46,479 bases of DNA from CAZWKI01 sp964634645 (GCA_964634645.1 CAZWKI010000003.1:1-46479); one strand, 5' to 3'; positions 14,590 through 23,297 are shown, counted from the stretch's first letter. The notes: a model not told the origin generated them from the letters alone. Program-made: numbers and translations.

Positions 14590-16366
14590 GCTATCATCTG
14601 AAATAAGAAAAAAATACATAAAATTTTTCAAAGAAAAAAATCACGTGGAAATTCCAAGTGCATCTCTTGTTCCTGAAAATGATTCTACTACTCTTTTTAA
14701 TACCGCTGGAATGCAACCTTTAATTCCATTTCTTATGGGTGAAAATCATCCTGCTGGTAGCGCTATTGTAAATTGTCAAAAATGCGTAAGAACAGTTGAT
14801 ATTGAAAATGTTGGAGATTCAACTCATAATACGTTTTTTGAAATGCTTGGAAATTGGCCACTGGGTCACTACGGAAAAAAAGAGGCAATAAAATATAGCT
14901 TTGAATTTTTGACATCTCCAAAATGGCTTGGAATTAATCCTGAAAAATTATATGTGACTGTTTTTGAAGGTGACAAAGATATAGAAAAAGATGAAGAATC
15001 AATAAGTATTTGGAAAGAATGTTTTGAATCTGTTGGAATTAAGGCACACGAAAATGAAAGAATATTTCCACTTCCTAAAAATGATAATTTTTGGGGACCA
15101 GTTGGCGCAAGCGGACCATGTGGACCTGACACAGAAATGTTTATTGACATAGGAATTAAAAAATGCAGCGAAAACTGTAAGCCTGGATGCTCCTGTGGAA
15201 AATTCATTGAAATATGGAATGATGTTTTCATGTTTTATTACAAAAATCTTGACGGCTCTTATAAATTATTAGAAAAACCTCAAATTGATACTGGTTTTGG
15301 ACTTGAACGCGCAACAACAGTTTTGAACAATTTGGATAATGTTTATGATACTGATTTGTTTGTTCCAATTGTAAATGAAATAAAAAAGTTGACAGGACTT
15401 GTATCGCCAACTCAGGAACAATTAAAGTCAATTCGCATAATCTCTGATCATATTAGAAGCGCGGTTTTTATAATGGGAGACAACTTAAATATAGCTCCAT
15501 CAAACGTAAATCAAGGTTATGTTGTAAGACGACTTATAAGAAACGCTATAAGACATGGCAAATTACTTGGAATAAAAGATGTCTTTACTTTTAAAATTGC
15601 CAAAGTTGTAATTAGTTTAATGAGTGAATTTTATCCTGAACTGAAAACAAACAAAGAATTTATTATAAATCAACTTATTGAAGAGGAAAATAAATTTAGC
15701 AAAACATTAGAAAACGGATTAAAAGAGTTTAATAAATTAGAGCATATTACTGGCTCTGACGCTTTTAAACTTTATTCAACTTATGGATTTCCACTAGAAA
15801 TGACTATAGATCTAATAAAAGAAAAAGGATTAACTTTTGATATAAAAGACTTTAACGACGAATTTGAAAAGCATAAAGAACTATCTCGCACAGCGTCATG
15901 TGGAATGTTTAAGGGCGGTTTGGCAGATCACTCTGAGATTGTAACAAAATACCACACTGCAACTCATTTGCTTCACCAAGCGCTTCGTGAGACTCTAGGA
16001 ACTCACGTAGAACAACGTGGATCAAATCTTACAGCAGAGAGAATGCGTTTTGACTTTTCTCATCCTGACAAACTCACAAAAGATCAACTACAAATGATAA
16101 GCGATTTGGTAAATGAAAAAATAAAAGAATCATTACCAATATTATGTGAATTAAAATCTCTTGAAGAAGCCAAGCAATGCGGCGCAATAGGACTTTTTGG
16201 TAATAAATATGGAGATCAAGTCAATGTTTATACAATAGGCGATTTTAGCAAAGAAATTTGTGGCGGACCTCATGTTACTAACACAAAAGAATTGGGTCGC
16301 TTCAAAATAATAAAAGAAGAATCTGTTTCTGCTGGAATAAGAAGAATAAAAGCAGTTTTGGAATAA
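14588..16366 (+). CDS. alaS: Alanyl-tRNA synthetase, short form
   Basis: Charges tRNA-Ala. The 592 residues hold the class II catalytic core (NTAGMQPLIPFLMG, FFEMLGNWPLGHY, DTGFGLERATTVL), the tRNA-recognition region and the editing domain with its zinc residues (YHTATHLLHQAL and EICGGPHV). The C-terminal DHHA1-containing C-Ala region of the usual proteins of about 870 residues is absent; the gene ends cleanly at IRRIKAVLE with no remnant downstream. Short AlaRS of this kind is common in CPR bacteria. A Cys-rich insert (KKCSENCKPGCSCGKF, about residues 195-210) in the catalytic domain resembles zinc-binding inserts of other short AlaRS. It begins at the end of a repeated intergenic element, with no Shine-Dalgarno. 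Confidence 0.95.
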   Translation: MLSSEIRKKYIKFFKEKNHVEIPSASLVPENDSTTLFNTAGMQPLIPFLMGENHPAGSAIVNCQKCVRTVDIENVGDSTHNTFFEMLGNWPLGHYGKKEAIKYSFEFLTSPKWLGINPEKLYVTVFEGDKDIEKDEESISIWKECFESVGIKAHENERIFPLPKNDNFWGPVGASGPCGPDTEMFIDIGIKKCSENCKPGCSCGKFIEIWNDVFMFYYKNLDGSYKLLEKPQIDTGFGLERATTVLNNLDNVYDTDLFVPIVNEIKKLTGLVSPTQEQLKSIRIISDHIRSAVFIMGDNLNIAPSNVNQGYVVRRLIRNAIRHGKLLGIKDVFTFKIAKVVISLMSEFYPELKTNKEFIINQLIEEENKFSKTLENGLKEFNKLEHITGSDAFKLYSTYGFPLEMTIDLIKEKGLTFDIKDFNDEFEKHKELSRTASCGMFKGGLADHSEIVTKYHTATHLLHQALRETLGTHVEQRGSNLTAERMRFDFSHPDKLTKDQLQMISDLVNEKIKESLPILCELKSLEEAKQCGAIGLFGNKYGDQVNVYTIGDFSKEICGGPHVTNTKELGRFKIIKEESVSAGIRRIKAVLE

Positions 16367-16443
16367 TTCAAAGAACCTTTAGATATTGACAATACGACAA
16401 AAGTATAGTACGTTTTAATATAAATTATAATTCAAATAAGCAT

Positions 16444-18552
16444 ATGAAAAAATTAATTTGTTTAGGGTTTTCTTTGTTTTGCTTATTCTTGATTACAAAT
16501 CAAGTCCAAGCAACATCATCTTACAGTCACGTTATTACATTAGAACCAGGATGGAACTTAGTTTCTCCCACCAGATTATTAGAATCTCATGAGTTTTCTG
16601 CATCTAGCACATCTGCAAATTATGATATTTACGTTTTAAATCCGAATAGTGTCTCAAGCTGGTCCACCATGGCACAACTTGGTCAAACAGAATTTCAACC
16701 ATTGTTCGGTTATTTTATAAATAACAAAACAGGCACCACTACAACGCTAACATTTAATTACAGACAAGACGTTCCACCAAATGATAGACTTTTTTCCAGA
16801 ACAATTTTACCTGGTTGGAATTCTGTTGGAGTAGCAAATCCTAGTTATGCTTTAAAACAAAAAGATTCTGATATTACAGATACCAATAATGTAAAAAATA
16901 TTTTAGATAGCATTAGTCAAAATACACAATCTGTTTATGACCTAACAGCAAACCAAACACCAAAATATACTACAGGAATAAGTGATGTTTGGAGTGCGTT
17001 TATTTATATCGACGCTAACAATTTAGATGATTTTAGAGAAACAAAAGCATATGTAACTTATAATACTTCAACTGGAACATATAATGGTTTTCAAAATAAT
17101 GACCCAATTCAAGAAGTTTCTGGAGAAACAACTCTTTCAATTGCAAAGAATAATTCTTTTGCAGATCAAAACATATTTGCTTCATCAACTCAGGCCAAAA
17201 TTGGCTCTTTTATTTTAACTGCGGGAACAGCAGAGGGGGTTAATATTAACAATATACATATAAGCGGATTTTCATCAGAACAATTATTAAATTTACAATT
17301 AAAACACAACAATTCAATATTAGCTACACAATCAACTCTTCCATTAAGTGGCACAACAACTATTGATATGAACTCAAATTTAAATCTAAGCGCTGGAGAA
17401 AGTAAAATTATTGATATATATGCAGGCATAACATCAACTACTTCAACTTTTTCTTTAATAACTTCAGTAGACGGTGTCTCAGAAATTACCAACACACCAC
17501 TAACAACATTAGAAGCAGAACTACAAATGATTACAATAACGGGCGTTGGAACAATCACAATCACAAAAGCAGCTGACGAAGTCGGTGTTACAGATTCAAG
17601 ATTAGTAGTAGCAGGAGTAGAAGATACAATTGCTAAATACAAATTAACAGCAACAAATGAACCATTGAGACTAAACAAAATTAGAGTAAAAATAACAGCG
17701 TCTTCAACAGCAACTCAAGACGCAGCTCTAACAGAAATAGCAGATGTATCTCTATGGAGTGGAGCAACACAAATAGCTGCAGCCACTACCCCATCATCTG
17801 AAGGAGTATATGCAGTTGCAGACTTTAATACATTCTTGTCAAATCTTGATATTCCAAAAGACGGTATTGCTTATTTAACTGTAAAAGTTAACTACAAGAA
17901 TACTGCTGACGGAGCAAGATCTGGTAGAGAATTAACAGCATTTATTGATAAAGACGATAACTTTGAATTTAGAGGAATTGGTACAGATACAGTTATTTCA
18001 TCTGTATCTGCTGACGTTGCTGGAAATCCAGTATATATCTACAAGAGCATCCCAACAATTGTAAATGGAACATTGCCAACAACAGTTCTATCAAGTGGAA
18101 ATATGGTATTAAACAGATTCTCAGTTACAGCCAATGCAAAGGGTGTAATTGATTGGAGAACTATTAAATTCACAATTTCTACAACAACAGCAACAGCAAG
18201 TGGATTTACTCTAGTTGACGAGTCAAACACAAGCGTTGGAACATGCACTTTAACAGCACAAACAACTGTTACATGTACGTCTGCAACAGATAATCAGATT
18301 GCAGCAGGAACAACAAAGACATATTCTTTGAAAGCTAACGTTGTTGCAACTGAAGATCATGGAGCAATTTCAACATACATTGCAAGACCTTCAACGACAT
18401 TTGCAAATCCAGATGCACATGATGATTTATCTTCTGCTTCATTTATTTGGAGTGATGAACCAACAGCATCTCATGCGGCATCTTCAGAAGATTATATGGG
18501 TGATTTCTTGGTAAGAAATTTACCGCTAGACTCGCTGACATTGAGTAAATAA
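16444..18552 (+). CDS. Large secreted surface (S-layer-like) protein
   Basis: A 702-residue exported protein. The signal peptide is about residues 1-23 (MKKLICLGFSLFCLFLITNQ). Residues about 30-210 carry two GWN-type segments (EPGWNLVSP and LPGWNSVGV). Ser/Thr-rich beta-sandwich repeats then follow, with segments such as GVTDSRLVVAG and LTVKVNYKN. The last 35 residues have the FIWSD...DFLVRNLP...LTLSK tail that I associate with abundant CPR surface proteins. It has no cysteine cluster, transmembrane anchor or enzyme motif. An S-layer or cell-envelope coat is the best inference. The next gene, 15 bp downstream, also encodes a secreted surface protein, so the two may be one operon. Only a weak promoter (TTGACA at 16386) is visible. 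Confidence 0.75.
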   Translation: MKKLICLGFSLFCLFLITNQVQATSSYSHVITLEPGWNLVSPTRLLESHEFSASSTSANYDIYVLNPNSVSSWSTMAQLGQTEFQPLFGYFINNKTGTTTTLTFNYRQDVPPNDRLFSRTILPGWNSVGVANPSYALKQKDSDITDTNNVKNILDSISQNTQSVYDLTANQTPKYTTGISDVWSAFIYIDANNLDDFRETKAYVTYNTSTGTYNGFQNNDPIQEVSGETTLSIAKNNSFADQNIFASSTQAKIGSFILTAGTAEGVNINNIHISGFSSEQLLNLQLKHNNSILATQSTLPLSGTTTIDMNSNLNLSAGESKIIDIYAGITSTTSTFSLITSVDGVSEITNTPLTTLEAELQMITITGVGTITITKAADEVGVTDSRLVVAGVEDTIAKYKLTATNEPLRLNKIRVKITASSTATQDAALTEIADVSLWSGATQIAAATTPSSEGVYAVADFNTFLSNLDIPKDGIAYLTVKVNYKNTADGARSGRELTAFIDKDDNFEFRGIGTDTVISSVSADVAGNPVYIYKSIPTIVNGTLPTTVLSSGNMVLNRFSVTANAKGVIDWRTIKFTISTTTATASGFTLVDESNTSVGTCTLTAQTTVTCTSATDNQIAAGTTKTYSLKANVVATEDHGAISTYIARPSTTFANPDAHDDLSSASFIWSDEPTASHAASSEDYMGDFLVRNLPLDSLTLSK

Positions 18553-18567
18553 TTAAATACCAATAAT

Positions 18568-19749
18568 ATGAAAAAAATTAAAATATTTTTATTCCTGATC
18601 ACTCTATTCTTGCTAACACCAATTTTTGCATTCGCAGACAATTCTTTTCCTGATTTTCCAATGTCATTTTATGGAACTGCAACATTAGATGGAACACCAC
18701 TACCCGTTGGTTCAAAAATTCAAGCTTATGAAGGCTCAACTTTGAGGGGTGAGGTTATTTTGAGTGAAGCTGGTATTTATGGATATGATGATCCTACAAG
18801 AGCCAAATTAGTAGTTGGAAATTTTACTGAAAATTTAATATTTAAATACGTATTAGTTAACTCTACCACGACAGGCGGTGGAGGCGGTGCTATTATAATT
18901 TTTCCACCACCACCAATTATAATTCCATATCTTAACCCTGAAACTGGATGTTCTATTCAAGAGTATACAAATGGTTTTATTTCTGGAATTTCAATTTTAA
19001 AAAATTTAACATTTACTACTTGTGAAACCATAGATACGGTAGCTCCAGTAATTACACTTTTAGGAAACAGTTCTGTAAATATTTATAGGGGTGATATTTA
19101 TACAGATGCGGGAGCAACTGCACTTGATAATGTTGATGGAAATATAACTTCAAATATCGTAACTGTAAATTCAGTAAACACTGCAATCATTGGAACCTAT
19201 ACAGTGACCTATAATGTTTCTGATGCTGCTGGTAATGCAGCTCCTCAGGTTACAAGAACCGTAAGGGTTTCAAATAGACCTAGTGGTGGTGGAGGTGGTG
19301 GAGGTGGAAACCCAGATGTTACACCAACAACAAGTACAACAACACAGCAAGTTTTGGGAGAAAAGATTTCATACACAGAAGGCAAGTGGGTAAAAACAAG
19401 TGATAGTAAAACAGTATATTTCGTAGATAACAATAACGTAAGACATGCATATCCAAATCAGAATATATGGAAATCATATTTTGGAAATGACTTCTCATTT
19501 GTCATTACAATAACAAAAGAAGAATTAGCATCTTATCCGTTAGATAGAAATGTTCCATACAAATCTGGTGCAATGTTCAAAATATCTAGCATTCCAAAAG
19601 TATATAGAGTTGGAGAAGATAGATTAATTCAATGGCTAAAAACAGAAGACGCTGCAAAAAGATTATATGGAAATAATTGGAACAAGTTAATTCAAGATTT
19701 ACCAGATGGATTTTTTGGTGATTATGTTATGGGAGAAGACATTGAATAA
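18568..19749 (+). CDS. Secreted surface protein with Ig-like domain
   Basis: A 393-residue exported protein. The signal peptide is about residues 1-23 (ending in ...PIFAFA). A small N-terminal beta domain (about 28-95) is followed by a Gly-rich then Pro-rich hinge with FPPPPIIIP. Residues about 153-230 match a bacterial Ig-like surface domain of the DUF5011/HYR type (VAPVITLLG, GTYTVTYNVSDAAGN). After a run of nine glycines the C-terminal 130 residues form a module with KTVYFVDNNNVRHAYPN and RVGEDRLIQWLKTEDAAKRL, which I recall in other CPR surface proteins. Probably a cell-surface adhesin or coat component, co-expressed with the larger protein upstream. No sortase or membrane anchor is seen. 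Confidence 0.75.
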   Translation: MKKIKIFLFLITLFLLTPIFAFADNSFPDFPMSFYGTATLDGTPLPVGSKIQAYEGSTLRGEVILSEAGIYGYDDPTRAKLVVGNFTENLIFKYVLVNSTTTGGGGGAIIIFPPPPIIIPYLNPETGCSIQEYTNGFISGISILKNLTFTTCETIDTVAPVITLLGNSSVNIYRGDIYTDAGATALDNVDGNITSNIVTVNSVNTAIIGTYTVTYNVSDAAGNAAPQVTRTVRVSNRPSGGGGGGGGNPDVTPTTSTTTQQVLGEKISYTEGKWVKTSDSKTVYFVDNNNVRHAYPNQNIWKSYFGNDFSFVITITKEELASYPLDRNVPYKSGAMFKISSIPKVYRVGEDRLIQWLKTEDAAKRLYGNNWNKLIQDLPDGFFGDYVMGEDIE

Positions 19750-19780
19750 TAAATATTCAAGATTCGTATAATTAATACCA

Positions 19781-19826
19781 TTCGTATTATTAGTATAATT
19801 AGTATAAATTCGTATATTGGCATTAT
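19781..19826 (+). repeat. Intergenic repeat TTCGTATTATT..., copy 2, upstream of the infA promoter
   Basis: See the copy before alaS (14545-14589). The surrounding bases 19762-19826 contain further degenerate units of ATTCGTAT and TAATTAATACCA. No ORF is present. Confidence 0.65.
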
Positions 19827-19839
19827 ACTTACATTGGTA

Positions 19840-19867
19840 TTGACAAATTTTTCAAAAACGCTATAAT
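19840..19867 (+). promoter_or_regulatory. Promoter of the infA / ribosomal-protein operon
   Basis: TTGACA (19840-19845), a 16-base spacer and TATAAT (19862-19867), both perfect boxes. The leader is about 105 bases to the infA ATG; I see no r-protein binding site in it that I can name. Confidence 0.8.
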
Positions 19868-19978
19868 TTACTTAACTAATAAAAGTTATTATATATCGAC
19901 AATTTCAAATCATAGTGAATACATTGCGAGTATAATTGCTAAATAATAAAATAATACATTTTATTTATTATTTTTTTA

Positions 19979-20215
19979 ATGCTAAAAAACAAAGAAAAAA
20001 ATACAAGTAAGGAATTCATAGAAGTAAACGGAGAAGTTTTGGAAGCTCTTCCGGCTGCTCAATTTAAAGTAGAATTAGAAAATGGACATGTTGTAATAGC
20101 TTATTTATCAGGAAAAATGAGAATGTTCAAAATCAGATTATTACCAGGAGATAAAGTAAAAGTTGAAATGACTCCATACGATATGAATCATGGTAGAATA
20201 ACTTACAGATTCTAA
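19979..20215 (+). CDS. infA: Translation initiation factor IF-1
   Basis: Small OB-fold protein that occupies the ribosomal A site during initiation. The 78 residues are slightly long because of a Lys/Asn-rich N-terminus (MLKNKEKNTSKEF) before the core. Family motifs are clear: VNGEVLEALPAAQFKVELEN, GKMRMFKIRLLPGDKVKVEM and TPYDMNHGRITYR. It is the first gene of the canonical infA-rpmJ-rpsM-rpsK-rpsD-rpoA-rplQ cluster and has a near-perfect promoter upstream. Confidence 0.97.
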   Translation: MLKNKEKNTSKEFIEVNGEVLEALPAAQFKVELENGHVVIAYLSGKMRMFKIRLLPGDKVKVEMTPYDMNHGRITYRF

Positions 20216-20247
20216 ACCCTAAATACTAAACTCTAAACACTAAAATT

Positions 20248-20361
20248 ATGAAGGTAAGACCATCAGTAAAACCAATGTGTAGAGACTGCAAAGTGATCAG
20301 AAGAAAAGGTCGCTTGACTTGTATTTGCAAAAATCCAAAACACAAACAAAGACAAGGATAA
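20248..20361 (+). CDS. rpmJ: 50S ribosomal protein L36
   Basis: A 37-residue protein of the large subunit. The sequence begins MKVRPSVKPMCRDCKVIRRK and carries the zinc ligands Cys11, Cys14, Cys27 and His32, so it is the zinc-binding form. It lies between infA and rpsM as in most bacteria. The 32-base spacer before it is a run of degenerate CCTAAA/CTAAAC units with no Shine-Dalgarno. Confidence 0.97.
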   Translation: MKVRPSVKPMCRDCKVIRRKGRLTCICKNPKHKQRQG

Positions 20362-20479
20362 GCTAATTACGAATGATGAATTATGAGTGATGAAAAAAAT
20401 TCAAAATTAATAATTCAAAATTTATTCAAAATTCAAAATTAAATTAAAAATTGAAAATAATAAATAGAAAATAAATGTT
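20362..20479 (+). repeat. Repeat-filled spacer before rpsM
   Basis: About 118 bases of degenerate units: AATGATGAATTATGAGTGATG first, then several AATTCAAAAT/AATTGAAAAT variants, ending AAATAAATGTT directly before the ATG. The end resembles the last bases before RuBisCO (TTGAAAATAATGTTATG). No ORF or Shine-Dalgarno. Confidence 0.55.
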
Positions 20480-20869
20480 ATGGCTAGAATAGCAGGAACA
20501 AATATACCAGAAAACAAAAGAATAGAAGCATCACTTCCATATATTTATGGTGTTGGTCTCACAAGATCAAAAGAAATACTAAAAGCAACGGGTATAAGTG
20601 TAGATAAAAGAGTAAAAGATTTAACTCAAGATGAAATAAATAAATTAAGAACTTTTATAGAAAAAAATTACAAAGTAGAGGGTGATCTAAAAAGAGAAAT
20701 TTTGATGAATATAAAAAGATTGAAAGATATAAAAGCATATAGAGGCACAAGACATGCAAAAGGATTACCAGTAAGAGGACAAAGAACAAAAACAAATTCT
20801 CGTACAGTACGTGGTAATAAACGTGTATCAGCAGGATCAGGAAGAAAAGCCTCTGCACAAAAAACTTAA
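20480..20869 (+). CDS. rpsM: 30S ribosomal protein S13
   Basis: Small-subunit head protein contacting tRNA and 23S rRNA. The 129-residue length fits. Motifs: MARIAGTNIPENKRIEASL, YGVGLTRSKEIL and the basic C-terminal region GLPVRGQRTKTNSRTVRG. Standard place in the operon, no Shine-Dalgarno. Confidence 0.98.
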   Translation: MARIAGTNIPENKRIEASLPYIYGVGLTRSKEILKATGISVDKRVKDLTQDEINKLRTFIEKNYKVEGDLKREILMNIKRLKDIKAYRGTRHAKGLPVRGQRTKTNSRTVRGNKRVSAGSGRKASAQKT

Positions 20870-20952
20870 CTAGCTGTCAGTTTTCTGATTTCAGGTTCTA
20901 GCTAGATATATTACCTAAAACCTACAACCTAAAATCTAAAACCTAAAAAAAT
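20870..20952 (+). repeat. Composite repeat spacer before rpsK
   Basis: A TTTTCTGATTTCAGGTT block followed by CCTAAAACCTACAACCTAAA units. It is the same type of composite as the spacers before rplM and rpsI. The AGGTT and AACCT parts can pair. Confidence 0.6.
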
Positions 20953-21345
20953 ATGGCCGAAAAAAAAGTAAATAAATCAAAAAAGAAGAAAAAGATACTT
21001 GTCAAAAAAGGACATGCTTATATTAACGCAAGTTATAATAATACTATTATCACTCTTACAGATCAAAATGGTAATGTTTTGTCATGGTCTTCAGCAGGAT
21101 TAAATGGTTTCAAGGGTCCAAAAAAAGCAACTCCATACGCAGCTGAAATAATAGCAAGAGATGCAATTGCAAAATCAAAGGCCTATGGTCTTGAAGAAGT
21201 AGATGTTTTTGTGCGTGGTGTAGGTGCAGGACGTGAAGGCGCTATAAGAGGACTACATTCAAATGGATTAAACGTTGTAGGAATAAAAGATATTACGCCA
21301 ATTCCACATAACGGTTGCAGACCAAGAAAACCAAGAAGAGTATAA
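20953..21345 (+). CDS. rpsK: 30S ribosomal protein S11
   Basis: Small-subunit platform protein. 130 residues, with a Lys-rich N-terminus, then GHAYINASYNNTIITLTDQN, SSAGLNGFKGPKKATPYAAE and the C-terminal ITPIPHNGCRPRKPRRV. Typical in all respects; 27 bp before rpsD. Confidence 0.98.
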   Translation: MAEKKVNKSKKKKKILVKKGHAYINASYNNTIITLTDQNGNVLSWSSAGLNGFKGPKKATPYAAEIIARDAIAKSKAYGLEEVDVFVRGVGAGREGAIRGLHSNGLNVVGIKDITPIPHNGCRPRKPRRV

Positions 21346-21372
21346 TTTTAATAATTTTTTTGTAAATATAAT

Positions 21373-22008
21373 ATGAGAAAAATCAATTCAAAATGTAGAC
21401 AATGCAGAAGAGAGGGTATAAAGCTTTTTCTAAAAGGTGAAAAATGTTTGAGTACAAAATGTGCAATGATAAAAAGAAATTATGCTCCTGGAGTTCATGG
21501 ACCAAAAAAAACAATGTCCAAAGCTTCTACATATTCAAAGCAACTTAGAGAAAAACAAAAAACAAAAAGAATTTATGGTTTGCTTGAAAAACAATTTGCT
21601 AATCTAGTAAAAAAAGCATTGAAAGACAAAAAAAATTCTGGAGTAGCGGTTTTGCAATTATTAGAAAGTAGATTTGATAATATAGTTTATAGATTACATT
21701 TAGCTAATTCTAGAAACTTAGCAAAACAGCTTATAAGTCATGGTCACTTCAAAATAAATGGAAAATCTGTAAATATTTCATCATATAGTCTAAAAATTGG
21801 AGATAAAATAGAAATAAAAGAAAACAAATTAAAAAATAAATACTGGGAAAAGATAAAACAGTCAGCAGGCACTCTTGCAAAAGAGTTACCAACATGGCTT
21901 ACACTTGATACAAAAAATCTTTCTGCCCAAGTTAGCGCAAAACCATCTGTTGATGAAATTGAAAAATCGGTAAACACCGCTCTTATAATAGAATTTTATT
22001 CAAGATAA
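21373..22008 (+). CDS. rpsD: 30S ribosomal protein S4 (zinc type)
   Basis: Primary 16S rRNA-binding protein that starts small-subunit assembly. The 211 residues contain an N-terminal Cys cluster (CRQC at 8-11, then GEKCLSTKC), indicating the zinc-binding form. The S4 RNA-binding domain is clear: LESRFDNIVYRLHLANSR, ISHGHFKINGKSVNI, then the conserved C-terminal IIEFYSR. No Shine-Dalgarno is visible. Confidence 0.97.
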   Translation: MRKINSKCRQCRREGIKLFLKGEKCLSTKCAMIKRNYAPGVHGPKKTMSKASTYSKQLREKQKTKRIYGLLEKQFANLVKKALKDKKNSGVAVLQLLESRFDNIVYRLHLANSRNLAKQLISHGHFKINGKSVNISSYSLKIGDKIEIKENKLKNKYWEKIKQSAGTLAKELPTWLTLDTKNLSAQVSAKPSVDEIEKSVNTALIIEFYSR

Positions 22009-22041
22009 AATATATCAAATAATTAATTTATTTCTGGCTTA

Positions 22042-22060
22042 TCAAGCTTAGCTTGAAAAG
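22042..22060 (+). repeat. 19-base palindromic element in the rpoA leader
   Basis: TCAAGCTTAGCTTGAAAAG, containing the hairpin TCAAGCT/AGCTTGA, ends 19 bases before the rpoA ATG. It matches 3841-3859 at 17 of 19 positions, where a copy precedes the membrane protein gene at 3875. Confidence 0.6.
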
Positions 22061-22079
22061 AGCTGGATACAAAAACAAA

Positions 22080-22889
22080 ATGGAAAATATACCATTACCA
22101 AAGATAATTGAATATAAAGATCTTAAAGAAAATAAGGCTCAAATAAAAATTGAACCGCTTTTTCCTGGATATGGAATAACAATAGCAAATCCACTTAGAA
22201 GGGTTTTGATTTCTTCTCTTGAGGGTGCTGCTGTTACAAAAATAAAGATAAAGGGTGTAAATCACGAATTTTCTTCAATTCCTTTTATGAAAGAGGACAT
22301 TGTTGAATTTATATTAAATGTCAAAAAAATCAGAATGAAAATATTTTCTGATGAACCTCTAAAATTAAAATTAAAGAAAAAGGGAGAAGGCCCAATAACA
22401 GCAGGAGATATTGAAAAAAATGCTCAACTTGAAGTGGTCAATCCAAATTTAATATTAGGAAATCTTACAGACAAAAAAGCAGAGTTTGAAATGGAATTTA
22501 CGGCAGAAAAAGGAATGGGTTATGTAACAGTTGAAGATCGTGGAGAAAAAGAAAGTATAGAACCAGGAGAAATTGTAATTGATGCTATATTTTCACCAAT
22601 TGTAAATGTAAGTTTCACAATAGAAGAAGTTAGAGTTGGTAAAATGACTGATTATGAAAAAGTATCAATGAAAATTGAAACAGACGGAAGTCTTTCACCA
22701 AAAGAAGCTATTCAAAAATCCGTACAAATTTTACTAGACCATTTGACTTTTATAGCAAATGATGGATTAGGAGAAATAACAAAAGAAAAAGAAGAAACTC
22801 TAAAAGAGCCAAAAGAAGCAAAAGAAAAAAAGGTCAAAGAGCCAAAAGAAGCAAAAGAAAAGAAAACAACCAAAAAAGCAAAGAAATAA
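22080..22889 (+). CDS. rpoA: RNA polymerase alpha subunit without alpha-CTD
   Basis: Dimerises to nucleate RNA polymerase assembly. I choose the ATG at 22080; a TTG at 22053 in the same frame lies in the leader hairpin and adds nine unconserved residues. The product is 269 residues, against about 310-330 in most bacteria. The alpha-NTD is complete (FPGYGITIANPLRRVLISSL, GAAVTKIKIKGVNHEF, ILLDHLTFI). After about residue 235 comes only a Lys/Glu tail with two near-identical KEPKEAKEKK units. The alpha-CTD that contacts UP elements and activators is missing, with no remnant before rplQ. The tail DNA is a short direct repeat. This implies less activator-dependent control, unless a separate protein supplies the function. 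Confidence 0.95.
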   Translation: MENIPLPKIIEYKDLKENKAQIKIEPLFPGYGITIANPLRRVLISSLEGAAVTKIKIKGVNHEFSSIPFMKEDIVEFILNVKKIRMKIFSDEPLKLKLKKKGEGPITAGDIEKNAQLEVVNPNLILGNLTDKKAEFEMEFTAEKGMGYVTVEDRGEKESIEPGEIVIDAIFSPIVNVSFTIEEVRVGKMTDYEKVSMKIETDGSLSPKEAIQKSVQILLDHLTFIANDGLGEITKEKEETLKEPKEAKEKKVKEPKEAKEKKTTKKAKK

Positions 22890-22943
22890 ATTTTAAATCT
22901 AGTATTCCTTAACCCTAAAACCTAAACCCTAAACCCTAAAAAA
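22890..22943 (+). repeat. CCTAAA-type spacer before rplQ
   Basis: TTAACCCTAAAACCTAAACC followed by more CCTAAA units ends directly at the rplQ ATG. It is telomere-like in appearance but lies inside an operon. Confidence 0.6.
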
Positions 22944-23297
22944 ATGAGACACCAAAATAAGAATAAAATTTTAGATAGAAAAGTAGGACCAAGAAAGGCT
23001 CTTGTTAAGACATTGGCTGGCCAAATTATAATTTATCAAAAAGTAAAAACAACAAAAGCAAAAGCAAAAGTTCTTAAATCATACGTAGAAAAATTAATAA
23101 CAAAAGCAAGAAAAAATGATATTTCTACGATGAGGTTTTTGAAAACAAAGTTAAACTCAGCTTCAGCTGTCAAAAAATTGTTGGAAGTTTATGGTCCTCA
23201 ATTCAAAGAAAAATCTGGTGGATATTTAAGAATAGTAAAAAGCGACAAAAGAAAAGGTGACGGAGCTGAAATGGTTTATTTAGAAATTATAAAATAA
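22944..23297 (+). CDS. rplQ: 50S ribosomal protein L17
   Basis: Large-subunit protein near the exit tunnel. 117 residues, with MRHQNKNKILDRKVGPRKAL at the N-terminus, TTKAKAKVLKSYVEKLITKA in the middle and a C-terminal GGYLRIVKSDKRKGDGAEMV. Normal length and position after rpoA. Confidence 0.97.
   Translation: MRHQNKNKILDRKVGPRKALVKTLAGQIIIYQKVKTTKAKAKVLKSYVEKLITKARKNDISTMRFLKTKLNSASAVKKLLEVYGPQFKEKSGGYLRIVKSDKRKGDGAEMVYLEIIK

Noticed and set aside
16386..16414. Promoter for the large surface protein
   Set aside because: TTGACA is perfect but the only sequence at 17 bases is TACGTT, a poor -10; not listed as a feature.
17190..17678. 162-codon open frame on the minus strand
   Set aside because: It is antisense to the large surface-protein gene, has no start signals and a Val/Ile-rich composition that follows from the Thr/Asn-rich plus strand.
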